Shown: positions 34,900 through 37,706 of the stretch, one piece after another
How the letters are laid out: every line of letters begins with the position of its first letter
Numbering within the stretch: the first letter of the stretch is position 1
From: Frankia gtarii
Lineage (GTDB): Bacteria > Actinomycetota > Actinomycetes > Frankiales > Frankiaceae
DNA: 37,706 bases
Reading direction: 5' to 3'
NCBI RefSeq assembly: GCF_025403375.1
Contig: NZ_JAMPTM010000031.1
Coordinates: 1 to 37,706 of the forward strand
The notes under the pieces: model-generated
Seen by the model: the letters and a program-made list of their open reading frames with translations, nothing else
The model's database searches: none
What the model was told of the DNA's origin: nothing
Made by a program: the position numbers and the translations under genes

Positions 34900-36151
34900 G
34901 CGAGACCTCCTGCTCAACGATGGGCACGTCGGATGCGACGAAACGCACTGGAAGGCTCGCCGGGCAGCGGGTCCACGGCGAGGACAAAAGCTCGATCTCA
35001 TCCGGAAGAATGGCCAAGGTGAGGTCGTGCAGTTCTGTCAAGACGGTCGTGACGGCTGTGCGGGTGATCAGACGGCTGGGGTCCAGGGCCGGGCAGGTGT
35101 GCGGGCCGGCGGAGAACGCCAGGTGCGAACGGTTGCCGGTCTCCAGCCAGGGGTCGTCGGTGTGCATGCGCGCGTCGGCGTTGGCCGCGCCCAGGCCGAG
35201 GATCAGGGCGTCGCCCGCGCGGATGGGCTGCCCGGCGAGCTCGGTGTCGGCGAGCGCGTACCGGGCGGGCATGTTGGCCATGGGTGGATCGCGGAACAGC
35301 ACCTCGTCGAGCGCGTCGTCCACGCCCAGACGGCCGCCGTGCAGGCGCCCGGCGAACCGAGGGTCGGTGAGCATCAGCCGGATGGTCTGCGCGATCCACG
35401 AGGTCGTCGTCTCGTAGCCGGCCGAGATCATCAGAACGATGGACTGCACGACCTCGTCGCTGTCGTGCAGGTTCGGGTGCGCCAGGAAGGCGGTGGTGAG
35501 ATCCTCGGCCGGGCTGGCCGCGTGCGACTGCATGACCTCGGTCAGGATGCGTTCGAAGGTGCGGTTGCCCTCCTGCGAGTCCTCGCCGCTGCCGAACAGG
35601 GCGATCAGGCCGGCCCGCAGCTGATGGCCGTGCTCGGTGGAGATTCCGAACAGGCTGGAGACCGCCAGCATGGGAATGACCGACGCGTACTCGGTGACCA
35701 GGTCGGCCTCGCCACGTTTCGCGAACCCGCGGATCAGCTCTCGGCAGGTCGCCTGCAGCGAGCGCCGGAGGGCGTGCTGGTCCATGCCCGCGATGCCCTC
35801 GTCGAGCGGGGCCCGCAGCCGGCGATGCCGTGCTCCGTCCGCGAAGTAGGCGTTGTCCCGCGGGAACATCATCGGTCCCAGTCCGGAGTCCTGGCGCACG
35901 ACACCGTCGGACAGCAGCCGCCAGTGCGAGGGATTGCGGGCGAACAGGCGCTCGTTGCGCACCACGTGAAGAATCTCGGGATAGCCCATGACCAGCCAGG
36001 CCGGTACACCGGGTTCGAGCTCCACCGGTGCGACCTGCCCCCACCGCTCCCGCAGCACCCGGTAGGCGGCCTGTGGGTCGGCGCAGGTGGTGGTCTCCGA
36101 CAGCGGAGTCAGACCCGTGAAGTCCGACAGGGAATGGCGGGTGGAAATCAT
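34892..36151 (-). CDS. Conservon-associated P450, CYP157-like, lacking ExxR Arg
   Basis: 419-residue P450-fold protein. The I-helix is AGYETTT (244-250) and Cys353 is in FSAGPHTCPALDPSRL, where the Gly normally following the Cys by two residues is replaced. The normally invariant ExxR Arg is Phe286 (LDEVLFRDPP, Glu283; the neighbour has EEVLRWDAP). Loss of ExxR is a known property of Streptomyces CYP157 members. Start ATG 36151 overlaps the GTPase stop (ATGA). It may bind haem poorly or serve a partner role for the next P450. Confidence 0.9.
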   Translation of the reverse strand: MISTRHSLSDFTGLTPLSETTTCADPQAAYRVLRERWGQVAPVELEPGVPAWLVMGYPEILHVVRNERLFARNPSHWRLLSDGVVRQDSGLGPMMFPRDNAYFADGARHRRLRAPLDEGIAGMDQHALRRSLQATCRELIRGFAKRGEADLVTEYASVIPMLAVSSLFGISTEHGHQLRAGLIALFGSGEDSQEGNRTFERILTEVMQSHAASPAEDLTTAFLAHPNLHDSDEVVQSIVLMISAGYETTTSWIAQTIRLMLTDPRFAGRLHGGRLGVDDALDEVLFRDPPMANMPARYALADTELAGQPIRAGDALILGLGAANADARMHTDDPWLETGNRSHLAFSAGPHTCPALDPSRLITRTAVTTVLTELHDLTLAILPDEIELLSSPWTRCPASLPVRFVASDVPIVEQEVSHG

Positions 36152-36777
36152 CGATGCGCCCCTGTCAGCCGGGAGGATACCGTCGCGTGCTCGACCAGAG
36201 TGATCAGCGCTTGGATCGAGGACTGCCTGTCCAGAGCCCGGCAGGACGTCATCGGCGTATCGGTGGGCAGGTCCAGCGCGGCGACGATCTGGTCCAGCGA
36301 GATATCCGGCGTATCGGGGAACACGTTCACGGCCACGGCGAAGGGCGTGTCACTCAGTTCCATCTGGTCGAAAACCTCGAAGCTCTCCTCCAGCCTGCGC
36401 GTGTCGACCAGGACCAGGGCGCCGATCGCGCCCTCGGCCAGCCCGGCCCAGTGGTCCCAGAATCGTCGTTGCCCGGGAGTGCCGTAGAGATACAGCACGA
36501 TGTCGTCCCCGAGGGTGATCCGACCGAAATCCAGGGCGACCGTCGTCGACGTCTTGCGCTCGACACCCGTCAGCGAGTCGACCCCCAAGCTTTGCTGGGT
36601 CATCTGTTCTTCGGTATGCAGCGGTACGATCTCACTCACCGAGTCGATCAACGAGGTCTTGCCGACACCGAACGGGCCCGAGACCAGAATCTTGACCGAC
36701 TGACGCACCGTCGGCGAGACATACCGGTCCGCCTCGTCACGATCAGCCCCGCGGTGATCAGAGGCTACGGAGACCAT
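36148..36777 (-). CDS. cvnD: Conservon small GTPase, CvnD
   Basis: 209-residue Ras-like, MglA-type GTPase. P-loop GPFGVGKTSL (34-43); the switch region holds GTPGQRRFW in place of DxxG; guanine-recognition is AVNVF, without a canonical NKxD, as is usual in this group. In Streptomyces CvnD associates at the membrane with CvnA-C in a complex resembling a heterotrimeric G-protein system. The start overlaps the end of cvnC by 20 nt. Confidence 0.9.
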   Translation of the reverse strand: MVSVASDHRGADRDEADRYVSPTVRQSVKILVSGPFGVGKTSLIDSVSEIVPLHTEEQMTQQSLGVDSLTGVERKTSTTVALDFGRITLGDDIVLYLYGTPGQRRFWDHWAGLAEGAIGALVLVDTRRLEESFEVFDQMELSDTPFAVAVNVFPDTPDISLDQIVAALDLPTDTPMTSCRALDRQSSIQALITLVEHATVSSRLTGAHR

Positions 36778-37111
36778 ACAGGACCCTTTCGAGAAGCTCT
36801 TGGTTCGGGGTATCCGGATCGGCCCCCACCGTGCGCACGGCGAGATGGCCGCTGTCGACCAGGTCCGAGACCATGACCGCCGCGACGCTCACCGGGATTT
36901 TCAGGTGGGCGGCGGCCTCGGCCAGCGACAGCATTCCCCGGCACAGCTGCACCAGGGACCGATGCTGACGCGTGGCCGAGGGCGGCAGGCTGGCGTCCGC
37001 ATTCGCCACCAGCAGGGTCTCCGGCCGGACCGTGTTGCGGCTGGGGCGCGCCTGGCCACCGGTCAGCACATACGGTCGAACCGGGCCGAGGTAGTCCGTG
37101 GGGTCGACCAC
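36758..37111 (-). CDS. cvnC: Conservon DUF742 protein, CvnC
   Basis: 117 residues from GTG 37111. DUF742 features are RPYVLTGGQARPS, LCRGMLSLAEAAAHLKIPV and VMVSDLVDSGHLAVR, a winged-helix-like fold. It follows cvnB by 3 bp and overlaps cvnD. The usual third gene of conservons. Confidence 0.92.
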   Translation of the reverse strand: MVDPTDYLGPVRPYVLTGGQARPSRNTVRPETLLVANADASLPPSATRQHRSLVQLCRGMLSLAEAAAHLKIPVSVAAVMVSDLVDSGHLAVRTVGADPDTPNQELLERVLYGLRSL

Positions 37112-37114
37112 GGC

Positions 37115-37546
37115 TTAGTGCGGGCGCTCGGCGGAGCTCAACGACTTCTCGCCAATCTTGCGTACCGTCGTGGTCATCTGGTGGGCGACGAGCGCCGGGT
37201 CAATCACGGCCTCGGTGATCACACCCAGGTAGGTGCGTTCGCCGGCGCCGCGGAACATCAGCTTGGCGCCGTTGAGTTCGTACACCACGTGGCTGGGAAT
37301 GCCGCCCTCACCGTGGTCTCCGGCAACCGCCCTGCCCAGGGACGCCATGGCCGAGCACGCGGCGGCGAGCTTCTCGGCGCCGTCGCGGTCCATGGTGCTG
37401 GAGACGGCGGTCACAAAGCCATCGGCGGTGAAAACGAACGCGTGCCGTACGCCCTGCGTCGTCTCGATTTCCTCCACCATCCAGCGGTTGGCGTCGATCC
37501 CACGCCAGTGGTCGGTGTGGAGAGTGCCGGTGGCATCGGGGGTCAT
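37115..37546 (-). CDS. cvnB: Conservon roadblock/LC7 protein, CvnB
   Basis: 143 residues with a roadblock/LC7 domain (GVRHAFVFTADGFVTAVSST, EKLAAACSAMASLGRAV, VVYELNGAKLMFRG). Members act as GTPase-regulating or scaffolding partners of CvnD. ATG 37546 overlaps the cvnA stop as ATGA. Confidence 0.92.
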   Translation of the reverse strand: MTPDATGTLHTDHWRGIDANRWMVEEIETTQGVRHAFVFTADGFVTAVSSTMDRDGAEKLAAACSAMASLGRAVAGDHGEGGIPSHVVYELNGAKLMFRGAGERTYLGVITEAVIDPALVAHQMTTTVRKIGEKSLSSAERPH

Positions 37547-37706
37547 TCCGTGTCCTCTGCGGGAGTGAGCGGGGCCGAGGGTGGGGTGGAGTCGCCCGGG
37601 TCAGTGACTTCGCCACCGGAAGCGGCGTCCGGCGAGACGCTCAGAATCGCCGCGAGGAACGATCCGGCTTCGTCGGCTGACGGCGGCGGTGCGGGCGGGC
37701 TCGCGG
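37543..37706 (-). CDS. cvnA: Conservon sensor kinase-like protein CvnA, C-terminal end (partial)
   Basis: The last 53 codons run off the window edge, ending SAPLTPAEDTE then TGA at 37543-37545, which overlaps the cvnB start. The tail is Pro/Ala/Ser-rich and acidic, as in the disordered C-termini of conservon CvnA sensor kinases. Assignment rests on operon position and tail composition, since the kinase domain lies outside the window. Confidence 0.75.
   Translation of the reverse strand, partial: ASPPAPPPSADEAGSFLAAILSVSPDAASGGEVTDPGDSTPPSAPLTPAEDTE

Noticed and set aside
34880-36487. 535-codon plus-strand open frame over the conservon P450
   Set aside because: Antisense to a complete P450 and GTPase; typical high-GC shadow.

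Overview
The window is high-GC actinobacterial DNA. It carries a conservon (cvn) operon, a GC-rich two-component pair, actinobacterial-type P450s and ferredoxin, a caa3-oxidase assembly cluster and many IS remnants. A Frankia-like or related filamentous actinomycete fits best; this is inferred from gene content, not from a search. No rRNA, complete tRNA or CRISPR array was seen.

Layout. 0-5.4 kb: a PadR regulator, an APC permease, a dead IS (IS-A) lying against an IS630 scrap, a divergent MmyB-type regulator/SDR pair, and an ISAs1 relic. 5.4-6.4 kb: about 1 kb without a convincing gene. 6.4-12.6 kb: an accessory island with a TIR/NB-ARC/TPR STAND protein, a divergent protein with a possible ADP-ribosyltransferase-like H-Y-E pattern, a dead IS6 copy, a HEPN-like hypothetical, and the wreck of an SDR/ferredoxin oxidation cluster. 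12.8-14.9 kb: a broken lipoprotein, a beta-rich hypothetical and a second dead IS (IS-B) of the same family as IS-A. 15.1-18.1 kb: a tightly overlapping ion-transport operon (CPA1 antiporter, CBS protein, ArsB/NhaD permease). 18.3-19.9 kb: a short threonyl-tRNA synthetase preceded by a Thr-codon leader peptide and a complete attenuator, divergent from a MarR gene. 20.5-24.8 kb: a copper/cytochrome-oxidase assembly cluster (membrane protein, Sco, CtaG) ending in a broken permease joined to a DUF2254-like tail. 25.3-32.4 kb: a lipoprotein, a GH43 protein, a response regulator/histidine kinase pair (regulator broken by a stop), a DUF2993 protein, a membrane protein and a P450. 32.7-33.6 kb: an intact IS6-like element beside a solo IS6 end. 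33.6-37.7 kb: a cvnA'-B-C-D operon followed by two overlapping P450 genes of CYP157/CYP154 type.

Main points. (1) The ThrRS leader can be read as a full ribosome-mediated attenuator: a 16-residue peptide with three consecutive Thr codons, a 1:2 pause hairpin, a 2:3 antiterminator and a 3:4 terminator, from a promoter that would give a leaderless mRNA. (2) The TIR-STAND gene and the divergent ART-like gene form a plausible, possibly undescribed defence module. (3) Genes are unusually damaged: at least four unrelated genes carry one in-frame stop each, and several more carry single-base frameshifts.
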